Shown here: positions 6,538 through 14,850 of the stretch, in pieces
Layout: each line of letters starts with the position of its first letter
Position numbering within the stretch: the stretch's first letter is position 1
NCBI GenBank assembly: GCA_030749435.1
Contig: JASMKH010000015.1
Location: 1 to 60,615, forward strand
Reading direction: 5' to 3'
From: Phycisphaerales bacterium
Lineage (GTDB): Bacteria > Planctomycetota > Phycisphaerae > Phycisphaerales > SM1A02
DNA length: 60,615 nt
Notes under the pieces: model-generated
Seen by the model: the letters and a program-made list of their open reading frames with translations, nothing else
The model's database searches: none
What the model was told of the DNA's origin: nothing
Position numbers and translations under genes: made by a program

Positions 6538-8103
6538 ATGTCGACAACCACCACCCCCTCACCATCTCAGGCACCACAAAAGGCCGACGCCCCCAAGCGA
6601 CAGGCTGATGATGGCGGTAAACAGTCTCAGAATCAGGGCAAGCACCGAAGCCAGAGGAAGCAACAGATGGCAAAGAAGCGTCGTCGCCGCAAGAAGTCAT
6701 CGAATAACGCGCCAGCGATTCCGGCGGTGGTTCTCGAGCAGGGCGCTGTTCCGACGGACGAACAACTGGCCCGGGAGGCGGAGGAACTCGAAGCCTCGCT
6801 TGACGCCAAGGCTCGCGCGAAATTCGAAAAGGCGAAGAAAGACGGTCTGGATCTCGCTTTGCTTCAAAAGACGTCAGGCCCTGACCTGGTGAAACTCGCC
6901 GAGAAGGACGGTGTCGAGCACGCTGCGACGATGCCGAAGCAGCAACTCGTCTTCGAGATTCTTCGGGTCCGCGCCGAAAAGCAGGGCCTGATGATCGGTG
7001 AGGGAACGCTGGAGATCTCTCCCGACGGGTACGGGTTCCTTCGAAGCCCGGAGTACTCGTATCTCCCGTCACCCGACGACGTGTATGTCAGTCCGGCGCA
7101 GATCAAGCGGTTCGGCCTTCGCCGCGGGCAGATCGTCAGCGGGCTGATCCGGCCCCCCAAGGAAGCCGAGAAGTACTTCGCGATGCTGCGGGTTGAATCC
7201 GTCAATGGGACCGACCCCGTTGAGGCGGCGCACTTGCCGACCTTCGAGAACCTCACACCCCTGCACCCCGACGAGCGAGTCACACTTGAATCGGCTCCGG
7301 ATGGTGTCGAGACGCGAGTCATCGATCTGGTGGCACCGCTCGGTTTCGGCCAGCGCGCCCTGATTGTCGCGCCGCCTCGAACCGGAAAGACCGTGCTGCT
7401 GCAGAAGATCACGAAGTCGATTGCGATGAACCACCCGGACGCTCACGTCATCGTGCTGCTTGTCGATGAGCGTCCCGAAGAGGTCACCGACTTCAAGCGG
7501 AATACCGCCGAGTCGGTCGAAGTGGTTGCAAGCACCTTCGACGAGCACGCGACTCGACACATTCAGGTTGCCGAGATCGTCATGGAGAAGGCACGGCGGA
7601 TGGTTGAAGCGGGCGACAAGGTCGTCGTGCTGCTCGATTCGATCACGAGGCTGGCTCGCGGATACAACAACGCCGCGTCGGGCTCCGGAAAAATCGGCAC
7701 AGGCGGCGTGGACAATGCTGCGCTCATCAAGCCGAAGAAGTTCTTCGGATCGGCCCGCAACATCGAAGATGGCGGCTCGCTCACGATCATCGCAACCGCG
7801 CTGGTGGACACCGGGTCCAAGGCGGACGAGGTGATCTTCGAGGAGTTCAAGGGGACGGGTAACAGCGAATTGCACCTGACCCGAAAGCTCGTCGAGAAGC
7901 GAATCTGGCCCGCGATTGATATTCCAGCATCCGGCACGCGGCGTGAAGAACTCCTGCTGGATGACAAGGAACTCGACCTCGTCTCGCGGCTCCGTAAGGT
8001 TGTGTCCGACATGAATGTCGTGCAGGCCATGGAACTCCTGCGGACACGTCTGGCCAAGACGAACTCCAACGCCGAGTTCCTGATGACTATGAATCTCGGG
8101 TGA
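6538..8103 (+). CDS. rho: Transcription termination factor Rho
   Basis: Hexameric RNA-dependent ATPase that ends transcription. The 521-residue product has an extended N-terminus with a basic patch (KKRRRRKK), a Rho N-terminal helical part, the RNA-binding cold-shock-like domain around EGTLEISPDGYGFLRSP, then the ATPase core with Walker A PPRTGKT (about 279-285), VLLVDERPEEVTD, and the C-terminal MNVVQAMELL segment. ATG 6538 is the first residue of the Ser/Thr-rich head; the frame extends only slightly upstream. A clear Shine-Dalgarno site is lacking. The basic N-terminal insertion is typical of high-GC phyla and probably adds RNA contacts. Confidence 0.97.
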   Translation: MSTTTTPSPSQAPQKADAPKRQADDGGKQSQNQGKHRSQRKQQMAKKRRRRKKSSNNAPAIPAVVLEQGAVPTDEQLAREAEELEASLDAKARAKFEKAKKDGLDLALLQKTSGPDLVKLAEKDGVEHAATMPKQQLVFEILRVRAEKQGLMIGEGTLEISPDGYGFLRSPEYSYLPSPDDVYVSPAQIKRFGLRRGQIVSGLIRPPKEAEKYFAMLRVESVNGTDPVEAAHLPTFENLTPLHPDERVTLESAPDGVETRVIDLVAPLGFGQRALIVAPPRTGKTVLLQKITKSIAMNHPDAHVIVLLVDERPEEVTDFKRNTAESVEVVASTFDEHATRHIQVAEIVMEKARRMVEAGDKVVVLLDSITRLARGYNNAASGSGKIGTGGVDNAALIKPKKFFGSARNIEDGGSLTIIATALVDTGSKADEVIFEEFKGTGNSELHLTRKLVEKRIWPAIDIPASGTRREELLLDDKELDLVSRLRKVVSDMNVVQAMELLRTRLAKTNSNAEFLMTMNLG

Positions 8104-8180
8104 TGCAAGAGTGCATCCCCGGCGACTGATCGCCCGTACTCTTTGAGAGTGTGGTCCCGAGCCTGTGTGGAGGCATCTTC

Positions 8181-9383
8181 GTGCGTGACATCCAACGACA
8201 TCGTGCGGGCATGACCTTGGTGGAATTGATGGTTGTGGTCGCAGTTCTGGCGTCCCTGATCGCGATATTCACACTGGCTGGCAGGGCAGGCCGTGGCAGC
8301 GAGATGATGCTCAAGTCGAGAAATCACCTGCGGCAGATCGCCCAGTGGATGGATCAGTACGCCTCAAACCACCGCGACACCGTGGTTCCCTCTCGGTTCG
8401 ACTATTGGCGTGAGGATGCGCGGGACGATTCCGATGGTGACGGCATTCCCGACAAGCCAAGCGCGAATCGGGTGGGCGGAGCCAGATTTTTCCTCTCCGA
8501 GGCGGATGGCGAGCAGTGGCTCCCGACGGCGAACCCGTTCAACTCCTCGCTTGAGGCCCGGGGCAGCGGCCTGCATCAGGGATCGTGGGCGGACATCCTC
8601 TGGGTCGATGCCAACCTCGGCGACTCCGTCGAGTTTGTCGACGCTCCAGTGAAGGGCGCTTTGCAGGCGTCCACCTACGGAGGCTTCGGGCCGACGAGCG
8701 TCGCAGCGCCCGGATGGTGGATGTACGCCAACGACACCAATCGATTTGCCAACCCACTCCGGGCGGCGGCGCCCAACACCCTCAACTACCCGAAGGCGGA
8801 CGCCGCGGGCAACATGACGAACCCGGTCATGATTGATCGGGGGCTCAACGCAACGCCGGGAGACCCCGAGGGCCGTATGGCCGGTCTGCCCACGCCGATC
8901 GGTGGGGGTGCCTGGGAGAAGGACCTGCCGGGGTTCTTCGCCGGCAACGGATTCTTCGACGCACGGAGTCGCTCTGACATCACGGGCTCGGATCAGGATC
9001 CGACCGTTGATCGCTTCGTGTCCGCGGCCCAGATTCGCGCTCCCGCCAGAGCGATGTACCTCGTCGACTCGTTTCGCGGCGAGACCATCGGCGAGAGCCC
9101 ATTGGCCGACCGCGCGTTGTATGAGAGCCGAACCAGGGCTGCCCTGACAAACTGGCTTCCCGAGGGGGCCACGGACGCCAGCTACAGGGTGAACCTGTCG
9201 GGGCCGCTGACGCAGGAAGTCGACTTCCGGTACGCGGGCAAGACGGCGGCGCTCATGATGTTTCTGGATGGCCACATCGAGACCATGACCGCCTGGCGGG
9301 AGTACGAGCAACTGGTCGGTGATGGCACCAACCCGGGGATGGGTGTTCAGGTGATGGATCTCGATCGACGGCTTCAGAATTGA
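8181..9383 (+). CDS. Prepilin-type (pseudopilin-like) protein with N-methylation signal
   Basis: Starts VRDIQRHRAGMTLVELMVVVAV, a type III prepilin signal: cleavage is expected after the Gly, with Glu at +5 of the mature protein and a hydrophobic helix behind it. GTG 8181 is selected because GGAGG (8169-8173) lies 7 nt upstream. The mature part is about 390 residues, far bigger than a major pilin, and ends with an FLDGH element like that of the large prepilin-type proteins abundant in planctomycetes. It would be handled by a prepilin peptidase and a type IV pilus or type II secretion machine such as the one encoded at 24939-29743. Function of the globular part is unknown. Confidence 0.85.
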   Translation: MRDIQRHRAGMTLVELMVVVAVLASLIAIFTLAGRAGRGSEMMLKSRNHLRQIAQWMDQYASNHRDTVVPSRFDYWREDARDDSDGDGIPDKPSANRVGGARFFLSEADGEQWLPTANPFNSSLEARGSGLHQGSWADILWVDANLGDSVEFVDAPVKGALQASTYGGFGPTSVAAPGWWMYANDTNRFANPLRAAAPNTLNYPKADAAGNMTNPVMIDRGLNATPGDPEGRMAGLPTPIGGGAWEKDLPGFFAGNGFFDARSRSDITGSDQDPTVDRFVSAAQIRAPARAMYLVDSFRGETIGESPLADRALYESRTRAALTNWLPEGATDASYRVNLSGPLTQEVDFRYAGKTAALMMFLDGHIETMTAWREYEQLVGDGTNPGMGVQVMDLDRRLQN

Positions 9384-9409
9384 CCGGACGCCCCTGAGCC
9401 CCCTGCAGC

Positions 9410-9437
9410 GGGTGTTCCGGGGCCTTCGGGGACACCC
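9410..9437 (+). terminator. Possible terminator hairpin after the pseudopilin gene
   Basis: GGGTGT (9410-9415) pairs with ACACCC (9432-9437), with inner CCG/CGG pairing. No T run follows, so this would be a weak or Rho-assisted end. Confidence 0.4.
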
Positions 9438-9550
9438 TGTGGCCAGACCAGACACGCCGGGAGCGATTCTGGCTGCCCAGGCTCCACCGGAGCAAGTTCG
9501 CTGGGGCGAGGCACTTGCCTCAACTCATCCATCCCGGGCCCCGCTGCCCC

Positions 9551-9578
9551 TTGCCATGGGCCGAGATGACAGTACAAT
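9551..9578 (+). promoter_or_regulatory. Sigma-70-type promoter of the trnT-tuf operon
   Basis: TTGCCA (9551-9556), a 16-nt spacer, and TACAAT (9573-9578) form the best -35/-10 pair in the window, 88 bp before the tRNA-Thr gene. Confidence 0.6.
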
Positions 9579-9586
9579 CCTCGCTT

Positions 9587-9609
9587 CCGTCCCTGTCGGG
9601 GCGGTTTTT
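9587..9609 (+). terminator. Intrinsic-terminator-like hairpin right after the promoter
   Basis: CCGTCCC (9587-9593) pairs with GGGGCGG (9598-9604) around TGTC, with one G-T pair, followed by five T (9605-9609). It begins about where transcription from the promoter at 9551-9578 should start, and stands 57 bp before the tRNA gene. It may end upstream transcripts or act on the new one. Confidence 0.5.
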
Positions 9610-9665
9610 CGTCGGCGCGGCTGTGCTGGCGACATCCAAGTCGAGCGTGGGTCAGGACGAACCCC

Positions 9666-9737
9666 GCCACCGTAGCTCAGTGGTAGAGCACACCCTTGGT
9701 AAGGGTGAGGTCACGGGTTCAAGTCCCGTCGGTGGCT
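9666..9737 (+). tRNA. trnT: tRNA-Thr (anticodon GGT)
   Basis: Full cloverleaf: acceptor GCCACCG/CGGTGGC, D arm GCTC/GAGC, anticodon stem CACCC/GGGTG around TTGGTAA (anticodon GGT), T arm ACGGG/CCCGT with TTCAAGT, and discriminator T. The 3' CCA is not encoded. A tRNA-Thr just before tuf is a common bacterial arrangement. Confidence 0.97.
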
Positions 9738-9939
9738 TGGAACACAAATCGGCGCGGACGGCCGCGCCCCATCCATACGGTTCCTCGCGCGTGCGAGGCC
9801 GTCAACAAAGTTTGGTCCTCAACGGACCAGGGTCCCTTGCTCAAGTGAGTGATGGGCCAAACAGGAGATTGCTGCGAGGCCACCAGCGGAATACCGGCAC
9901 GATGCCGTCCGCCGCGCCCCGCGCAGGAGAATCGCACCG

Positions 9940-11133
9940 ATGGCGAAGGACACATTTGTTCGCACCAAGCCGCACGTCAATGTCGGCACGATCGGGCACA
10001 TCGACCACGGCAAGACCACCCTGACCGCGGCGATCACGACCCGACAGTCGGCCAAGGGACTCGGCGATGCCCGGGCGTTTGACGAGATCGACAACGCGCC
10101 GGAAGAGAAGGCACGTGGCATTACGATCGCGACCAGTCACCAGGAGTATGAGTCGGAGAACCGGCACTATGCTCACGTCGACTGCCCCGGCCACGCCGAC
10201 TATGTCAAGAACATGATCACCGGTGCCGCCCAGATGGACGGCGCCATCCTCGTGGTTGCTGCAACCGATGGCCCCATGCCCCAGACGCGAGAGCACATTC
10301 TGCTCGCTCGACAGGTCGGTGTGCCGAGGATTGTCGTGTACATGAACAAGTGCGACATGGTTGACGATGAGGAACTTCTGGAACTCGTCGAGATGGAGAT
10401 CCGGGAACTGCTCAACCAGTACGACTTCCCGGGTGACGACCTGCCGGTGATTCGTGGCTCGGCCCTCAAGGCGCTTGAGAGCGAGGGCAAGGACGACGAG
10501 GCCTGTCAGTCCATCGACGAGCTGATGGTGGCGCTTGACGACTACATTCCGGAGCCGGAGCGTGAGGTCGACAAGCCGTTCCTGATGGCCATCGAGGATG
10601 TCTTCTCGATCAAGGGCCGCGGCACGGTCGTGACCGGTCGTATCGAGACAGGTGCCGTCCACGTCGGCGATCCGATCGAGATCGTGGGTCTGACTGACGA
10701 GCCGACCAAGACGACCTGCACGGGCGTTGAGATGTTCAACAAGATTCTCGAAGACGCGCAGGCTGGCGACAACGTTGGCGCGCTCCTCCGTGGTATCGAG
10801 AAGGATGACGTTGAGCGTGGTCAGGTGCTCGCCAAGCCCGGCAGCATCACACCGCACACGCTCTTCGAGGCCGAGGTCTACGTGCTGACCAAGGAGGAAG
10901 GTGGCCGTCACACGCCGTTCTTCTCCGGGTACAAGCCGCAGTTCTACTTCCGTACGACGGACGTGACCGGTGGCCTTGACCTCGTCGGGGCCGAGATGTG
11001 CATGCCCGGCGACAACATCAAGATGAAGGTCAGCCTCGGCAAGAACATCGCCATGGTGGAAGGCCTCCGCTTCGCCGTTCGCGAAGGCGGCCGAACCGTC
11101 GGTTCGGGCGTTGTGACCAAGATCCTCGAGTAG
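9940..11133 (+). CDS. tuf: Elongation factor Tu
   Basis: GTPase that delivers aminoacyl-tRNA to the ribosome. The 397-residue product has [10 protein letters not shown] (G1), the switch region [13 protein letters not shown] (most EF-Tu have N rather than A and V rather than Q here), DCPGHADY (G3), [10 protein letters not shown] (G4) and GSALKAL (G5), then domains 2 and 3 with [32 protein letters not shown] and the closing [15 protein letters not shown] 9940 has AGGAGA at 9925-9930. The gene is followed by rpmG in the usual order. The window does not show whether a second tuf or fusA exists. Confidence 0.98.
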   Translation: MAKDTFVRTKPHVNVGTIGHIDHGKTTLTAAITTRQSAKGLGDARAFDEIDNAPEEKARGITIATSHQEYESENRHYAHVDCPGHADYVKNMITGAAQMDGAILVVAATDGPMPQTREHILLARQVGVPRIVVYMNKCDMVDDEELLELVEMEIRELLNQYDFPGDDLPVIRGSALKALESEGKDDEACQSIDELMVALDDYIPEPEREVDKPFLMAIEDVFSIKGRGTVVTGRIETGAVHVGDPIEIVGLTDEPTKTTCTGVEMFNKILEDAQAGDNVGALLRGIEKDDVERGQVLAKPGSITPHTLFEAEVYVLTKEEGGRHTPFFSGYKPQFYFRTTDVTGGLDLVGAEMCMPGDNIKMKVSLGKNIAMVEGLRFAVREGGRTVGSGVVTKILE

Positions 11134-11161
11134 CCCCCGGGAGACTCGTACCCGCGCATGT

Positions 11162-11189
11162 CCCCCCGCCGCAGATCCGCGGCGGGGGG
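11162..11189 (+). terminator. Strong hairpin between tuf and rpmG
   Basis: CCCCCCGCCGC (11162-11172) pairs perfectly with GCGGCGGGGGG (11179-11189) around a 6-nt loop. There is no T run, and rpmG follows within 30 bp, so partial termination or RNA processing that sets the tuf to rpmG ratio is more likely than a full stop. Confidence 0.6.
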
Positions 11190-11218
11190 ATGGGCGGCGG
11201 GGAAAGGTGGAATGACCA

Positions 11219-11398
11219 ATGGCCAAGAAGGCTGCTGACCGTGAATACGTGTGGCTCCAATGCACCGAGTGTGGTGATCTCAACTATCGCACGAGCATCC
11301 GTGTCAAGGGTGGGATTGACGAGAAGGTGAAGGCTGGAATGAAGAAGTACAGCCCCCGCCTTCGCAAGCACACCCTGCACAAGATCAAGAGGAAGTGA
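11219..11398 (+). CDS. rpmG: Ribosomal protein bL33
   Basis: Small protein of the large ribosomal subunit, 59 residues. The translation starts MAKKAADREYVWLQCTECGD and ends with the family-typical RKHTLHKIKRK. The first zinc pair, CTEC, is kept, but the place where C+ forms have a second CxxC (KYCPRC) here reads KYSPRL, so the zinc site is half lost. GGTGGAATG lies just upstream of ATG 11219. Order tuf-rpmG-trnW-secE-nusG matches many bacteria and confirms the call. It is short and easily missed by gene callers. Confidence 0.95.
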   Translation: MAKKAADREYVWLQCTECGDLNYRTSIRVKGGIDEKVKAGMKKYSPRLRKHTLHKIKRK

Positions 11399-11427
11399 CG
11401 TCCACGTCGGGATGATCCCGGCACCGA

Positions 11428-11500
<73 letters not shown>

Positions 11501-11558
11501 TTTCAGGCCCCTGTGGAGGACTGCGAGAGGGCAAGTCCCCCGAAAGTGGAGATCAACA

Positions 11559-11966
11559 ATGTCCGCGATCTACAAGGCTGGACAGGGCTACTGGGTTCGA
11601 TTGATGTCGGCGTACGGCCTTGGGGTCGTCGTGGCGCTTGGTCTGGCGTGGCTCTGGAAGGAGTTTGAGGGCGTCTCACTCTTCGGCCTGGAGCCAACGT
11701 ACGCCCGCGTCGGCATCATGCTTGTGACGGCCGTGGTCTTTGGCTGGCTGGGATGGATGCTGATCGGCACTCGACGCCGCTCGGTGGAGTTCCTGATCGC
11801 GACCGAGGGCGAAATGCGAAAGGTCAACTGGTCAAGCCGCCGTGAGATTGAGCTCTCGACTCGTGCGGTGATCGGGTTGACGATTCTGATTGCCTTGTAC
11901 TGCTGGGCATTCGACATCGGGTTCGCCAGCATATTCCGGTGGATGACCGTACTGCGAACCGGCTGA
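11559..11966 (+). CDS. secE: Preprotein translocase subunit SecE
   Basis: Essential clamp subunit of the SecYEG channel in the inner membrane. The 135-residue product has two hydrophobic segments in the first half (about residues 18-32 and 50-66) and the conserved SecE block EGEMRKVNWSSRREIELSTR followed by the last membrane helix. ATG 11559 follows GGAGATC and begins MSAIYKAGQGYW; the open frame extends upstream into the tRNA and is not used. The three-helix form is like that of E. coli rather than the single-helix form of Gram-positives. Confidence 0.93.
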   Translation: MSAIYKAGQGYWVRLMSAYGLGVVVALGLAWLWKEFEGVSLFGLEPTYARVGIMLVTAVVFGWLGWMLIGTRRRSVEFLIATEGEMRKVNWSSRREIELSTRAVIGLTILIALYCWAFDIGFASIFRWMTVLRTG

Positions 11967-12015
11967 CTGTCCGGGGCAGTGCCGTGAACACAACGAGAAG
12001 GAAGGTTTGGAAGCG

Positions 12016-12708
12016 ATGACGACCGAACACGAACAGATCGAGCAGCCCGAGGCCACCGACGTGGACAAACCGGTCGAAGTACCGGAGCCCGAAGCAACCG
12101 AAACGGACGCTGAAGAGGCATCCTTTGATCCTGCAGTCGACATGCCCATGTACCGTCAGGGCATGGACTGGTTTGTGCTCCGGGTGGCCTCCAACAAGGA
12201 GGGCTCGGTCCGCGACACGCTGCAGCGTAAGGTCGAGATCGAAGGTCTGGTCGATCGAATCGGACGCATCATGGTGCCGACCGAGAAGACGCGAACGCTC
12301 AAGGGCGGCAAGCAGCGGATCTCCGAAACCAAACTCTATCCGGGGTACATCTTCGTCGAGATGATGCTGGAGAAGGGGCGGATTCCCCAGGACGTGTTCT
12401 TCCTCATCAAGGAAACCACGGGCGTCGGCGATTTCGTCGGCACCGCCGGTAAGCCGACGCCGATGTCGCCCGCCGAAGTTGAGAAGATGCTGTTCGACTC
12501 GAAGATGCCTGATGCCGAGCCCGAGGTCAAACTCGAGTTCAGTTCCGGCGACCACGTCACGATCAATGAGGGCCCCTTCGAGAGTTACGAAGGCACGATT
12601 GACGAAGTGATGCCAGACAAGGGCATGGTCCGCGTGCTGGTCACGATCTTCGGGCGGCAAGCTCCGGTCGAACTGGAGTACTGGCAGGTCGAGAAGGCCG
12701 ACGACTGA
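12016..12708 (+). CDS. nusG: Transcription antitermination factor NusG
   Basis: Binds RNA polymerase and influences elongation, Rho termination and coupling to the ribosome. The 230-residue product starts with an acidic head of about 45 residues, then the NGN domain (MDWFVLRVASNKE, PGYIFVEM, VGDFVG) and a C-terminal KOW domain (SSGDHVTINEGPFESYEGTI). ATG 12016 is preferred over the in-frame TTG at 12007 because GAAGG and GGAAG lie before it. Downstream, rplK, the usual neighbour, is absent and an unrelated gene follows after 146 bp. Confidence 0.96.
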   Translation: MTTEHEQIEQPEATDVDKPVEVPEPEATETDAEEASFDPAVDMPMYRQGMDWFVLRVASNKEGSVRDTLQRKVEIEGLVDRIGRIMVPTEKTRTLKGGKQRISETKLYPGYIFVEMMLEKGRIPQDVFFLIKETTGVGDFVGTAGKPTPMSPAEVEKMLFDSKMPDAEPEVKLEFSSGDHVTINEGPFESYEGTIDEVMPDKGMVRVLVTIFGRQAPVELEYWQVEKADD

Positions 12709-12715
12709 CGGCGCT

Positions 12716-12736
12716 GCTCGGCCGCGAGTGCCGAGT
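12716..12736 (+). terminator. Possible terminator hairpin after nusG
   Basis: GCTCGGC (12716-12722) pairs with GCCGAGT (12730-12736), including one G-T pair, around CGCGAGT. It lies 8 bp after the nusG stop and lacks a T run. Confidence 0.45.
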
Positions 12737-12824
12737 GATGCCCCGGGTTCCACCCAATCAGCCCGAACCACCGGACGGACCAGCCTGCCCCTTGTCCATG
12801 TCACAGTGAGTCGGCGGATTCTCC

Positions 12825-12830
12825 TATGCT
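12825..12830 (+). promoter_or_regulatory. -10 box TATGCT of the outer-membrane protein gene
   Basis: TATGCT lies 24 nt before ATG 12855, leaving room for a short leader with GAGGGAG (12841-12847) as ribosome-binding site. The -35 is unclear. Confidence 0.45.
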
Positions 12831-12854
12831 GCCCCCTAGAGAGGGAGTTTCGCA

Positions 12855-13817
12855 ATGTTGATGACGAGCGCCGTAGTGATGACCTGCGTGGTGGGGCACC
12901 CAACCGGGTTGTGGAGCGCCCCGCTCTCGTTCGCCCCCCCAGCCGAGCAGGCGGCGCCAGCGGCGCAGGAAGTAGCGCCGCTCGGACAGTCGGGCGAGGC
13001 GGCTGCATCGTTTTCCGTTGAAGGCGGATGGGCATGGCAATTGCGGGCGGATATTGACAACACGGGCAATGGACGGTTCACGCACGACCGGGGACATGCC
13101 CGGCTTCGCGGGCGAATCCCGCTGCGTGAGGACCTGGAACTGCTGCTCGGTGTGCGCCAACAGCGTGATAACTTCGGTTTCAGCAACATGGTGGCACCGT
13201 GGGGCAGCATCAACACGACTCAAGTCGATGCGGCGCTGCAGTTGCAGGCCACGCAGCGCTGGCAGGTGTTCGGTGGCGGCATGGCCAGGTGGGCTGCCGA
13301 AGAGGGCGGGTCACTTGGCGAGGGGTTCGTTGGGGGCGGCGCATTCGGAGCTGCGTACGCCATCACGGAAGATCTGATACTTGGCGGCGGCGTGGGTATT
13401 CAGACGCAGATCGAAGATGACCTGCTTGTGTACCCGATCGTCGTTGCGGAATGGTCGTTGACAGAGCGACTTCGGCTCTCGACCAGCCTCACCACCGGCT
13501 GGGCCAACCAGACCGGTGGCGAGATTGTCTACGCCGCCACGGAGTCGATCGACATCGGTGTCTCAGCGGTCTTTGATTACCAGCGATTCCGCTTGTCCGA
13601 TGACGCGGCGGTCCCCGGAGGCGCCGGGGTGACAGAGGCGTTGCCCGTCAACCTGTTCGTCTCGATGAATGTGTGCCAGAGGGCGAGCGTGACGGCGTTT
13701 GTCGGCATCAATGCGTACGGACGGCTCAAGACTGTCGATTCCGCCGGTCGCGATGTGTGGGCCAGAAATCACGATCCCGCGCCGGTGCTTGGGATTCAGG
13801 GCACCATCCGCTTCTAG
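12855..13817 (+). CDS. Predicted outer-membrane beta-barrel protein
   Basis: A 320-residue exported protein of unknown role. It starts with a short hydrophobic stretch and an Ala/Pro-rich region, then many alternating amphipathic strands (for example LELLLGVRQQRD, RWQVFGGGMARW, DIGVSAVFDYQRF) and ends in an aromatic residue, IQGTIRF, as expected for a barrel inserted by the BAM complex. GAGGGAG lies 7 nt before ATG 12855. The layout resembles DUF6268-type barrels of planctomycetes, but the family assignment is only a guess. It is monocistronic or followed closely by the moxR gene. Confidence 0.7.
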   Translation: MLMTSAVVMTCVVGHPTGLWSAPLSFAPPAEQAAPAAQEVAPLGQSGEAAASFSVEGGWAWQLRADIDNTGNGRFTHDRGHARLRGRIPLREDLELLLGVRQQRDNFGFSNMVAPWGSINTTQVDAALQLQATQRWQVFGGGMARWAAEEGGSLGEGFVGGGAFGAAYAITEDLILGGGVGIQTQIEDDLLVYPIVVAEWSLTERLRLSTSLTTGWANQTGGEIVYAATESIDIGVSAVFDYQRFRLSDDAAVPGGAGVTEALPVNLFVSMNVCQRASVTAFVGINAYGRLKTVDSAGRDVWARNHDPAPVLGIQGTIRF

Positions 13818-13850
13818 CGTGGTGCGGCTGCCGGAGCAGCGCAAGCGCGG

Positions 13851-13856
13851 TAGTCT
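13851..13856 (+). promoter_or_regulatory. -10 box TAGTCT of the moxR gene
   Basis: TAGTCT ends 7 nt before ATG 13864; no Shine-Dalgarno sequence is present. Confidence 0.45.
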
Positions 13857-13863
13857 TCTCGCC

Positions 13864-14850
13864 ATGGCGAGAACATTCAATGACGACTGGCGGCGTCTTC
13901 GGACCGAGTTGGGCAAGGTCATCGTCGGGCACGAGGACATCATTGACGGCGTGTTGACCAGCCTGTTTGCGGGTGGGCATGTGCTGCTCGAAGGCGTGCC
14001 GGGCCTGGGGAAGACGCTGCTGGTTCGATCGCTTTCCGAAGCGTTGACGCTTGATTTCTCCCGCATCCAGTTCACGCCCGATCTGATGCCCGCGGACGTG
14101 ACCGGCACCACGGTCGTGGAGGAGGATGATCAGGGTCGGAGATTCGTCTTCCGCCCGGGTCCGGTCTTTGCGCAGATCGTGCTTGCTGACGAGATCAACC
14201 GGGCTACGCCGAAGACACAGTCGTCGATGCTCGAGGCCATGCAGGAGCACTCCGTAACGGTTGGAGGCGAGACTCGGCAACTCGGGCCGCCGTTTCTGGT
14301 GATGGCGACACAGAATCCGATCGAACAGGAAGGCACCTACCCGTTGCCCGAAGCGCAGCTCGATCGGTTTTTCTTCAAGCTCATGGTCGGGTATTCCTCG
14401 CGGGACGAACTCTGTGAGATTCTCGAGCGGACCACGGCTGCGACGCAGGCGAGCATTGAGCCTGTTCTTGATGCAGAGACCATTCTCGCGTACCAGCGGG
14501 ATGTCCGGAGCGTTTCCATTCCACCTCCGATTCGTTCGGACATGGCCAGTCTCGTGCTTGCGACGCACCCGGGGCGTGAGTTCACACCGCCCCGTGTCGA
14601 CAGGTATGTGCGGCTGGGCGCCTCACCGCGAGCGGGCCAGACGATCTCGCTTGCTTCAAAGGTGGCCGCGCTGCGGGAGGGGCGATCGGAAGTCAACGCC
14701 GAGGACCTGCGGTCATCCGTACTACCTGCCATGCGGCACCGGCTTGTCTTGAATTTCGAGGCGCAGGCAGATGGGGTTACGAGTGATGATCTGTTGACCG
14801 ATATCCTCGAAACGGTGCCCCTTCAGGGTGCCGGGGTCGCGGCGTCCTGA
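13864..14850 (+). CDS. MoxR-family AAA+ ATPase
   Basis: Chaperone-like ATPase that usually helps assemble or activate von Willebrand (VWA) or DUF58 partner proteins. The 328-residue product has VIVGHEDIIDG, Walker A EGVPGLGKT, LADEINRATPKTQSSMLEAMQE (Walker B and MoxR signature), ATQNPIEQEGTYPLPEAQLDRF (sensor 1), and the C-terminal lid. ATG 13864 is chosen over 13699, since the earlier start would run back into the barrel gene and the family starts here. No DUF58 or VWA gene follows; the next gene is convergent and overlaps its end by 28 bp, so the usual partner must be elsewhere. Confidence 0.93.
   Translation: MARTFNDDWRRLRTELGKVIVGHEDIIDGVLTSLFAGGHVLLEGVPGLGKTLLVRSLSEALTLDFSRIQFTPDLMPADVTGTTVVEEDDQGRRFVFRPGPVFAQIVLADEINRATPKTQSSMLEAMQEHSVTVGGETRQLGPPFLVMATQNPIEQEGTYPLPEAQLDRFFFKLMVGYSSRDELCEILERTTAATQASIEPVLDAETILAYQRDVRSVSIPPPIRSDMASLVLATHPGREFTPPRVDRYVRLGASPRAGQTISLASKVAALREGRSEVNAEDLRSSVLPAMRHRLVLNFEAQADGVTSDDLLTDILETVPLQGAGVAAS

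Noticed and set aside
8104-8180. Terminator after rho (ACTCTTTGAGAGT near 8139)
   Set aside because: Only a 5-bp stem, no T run; not enough to call.
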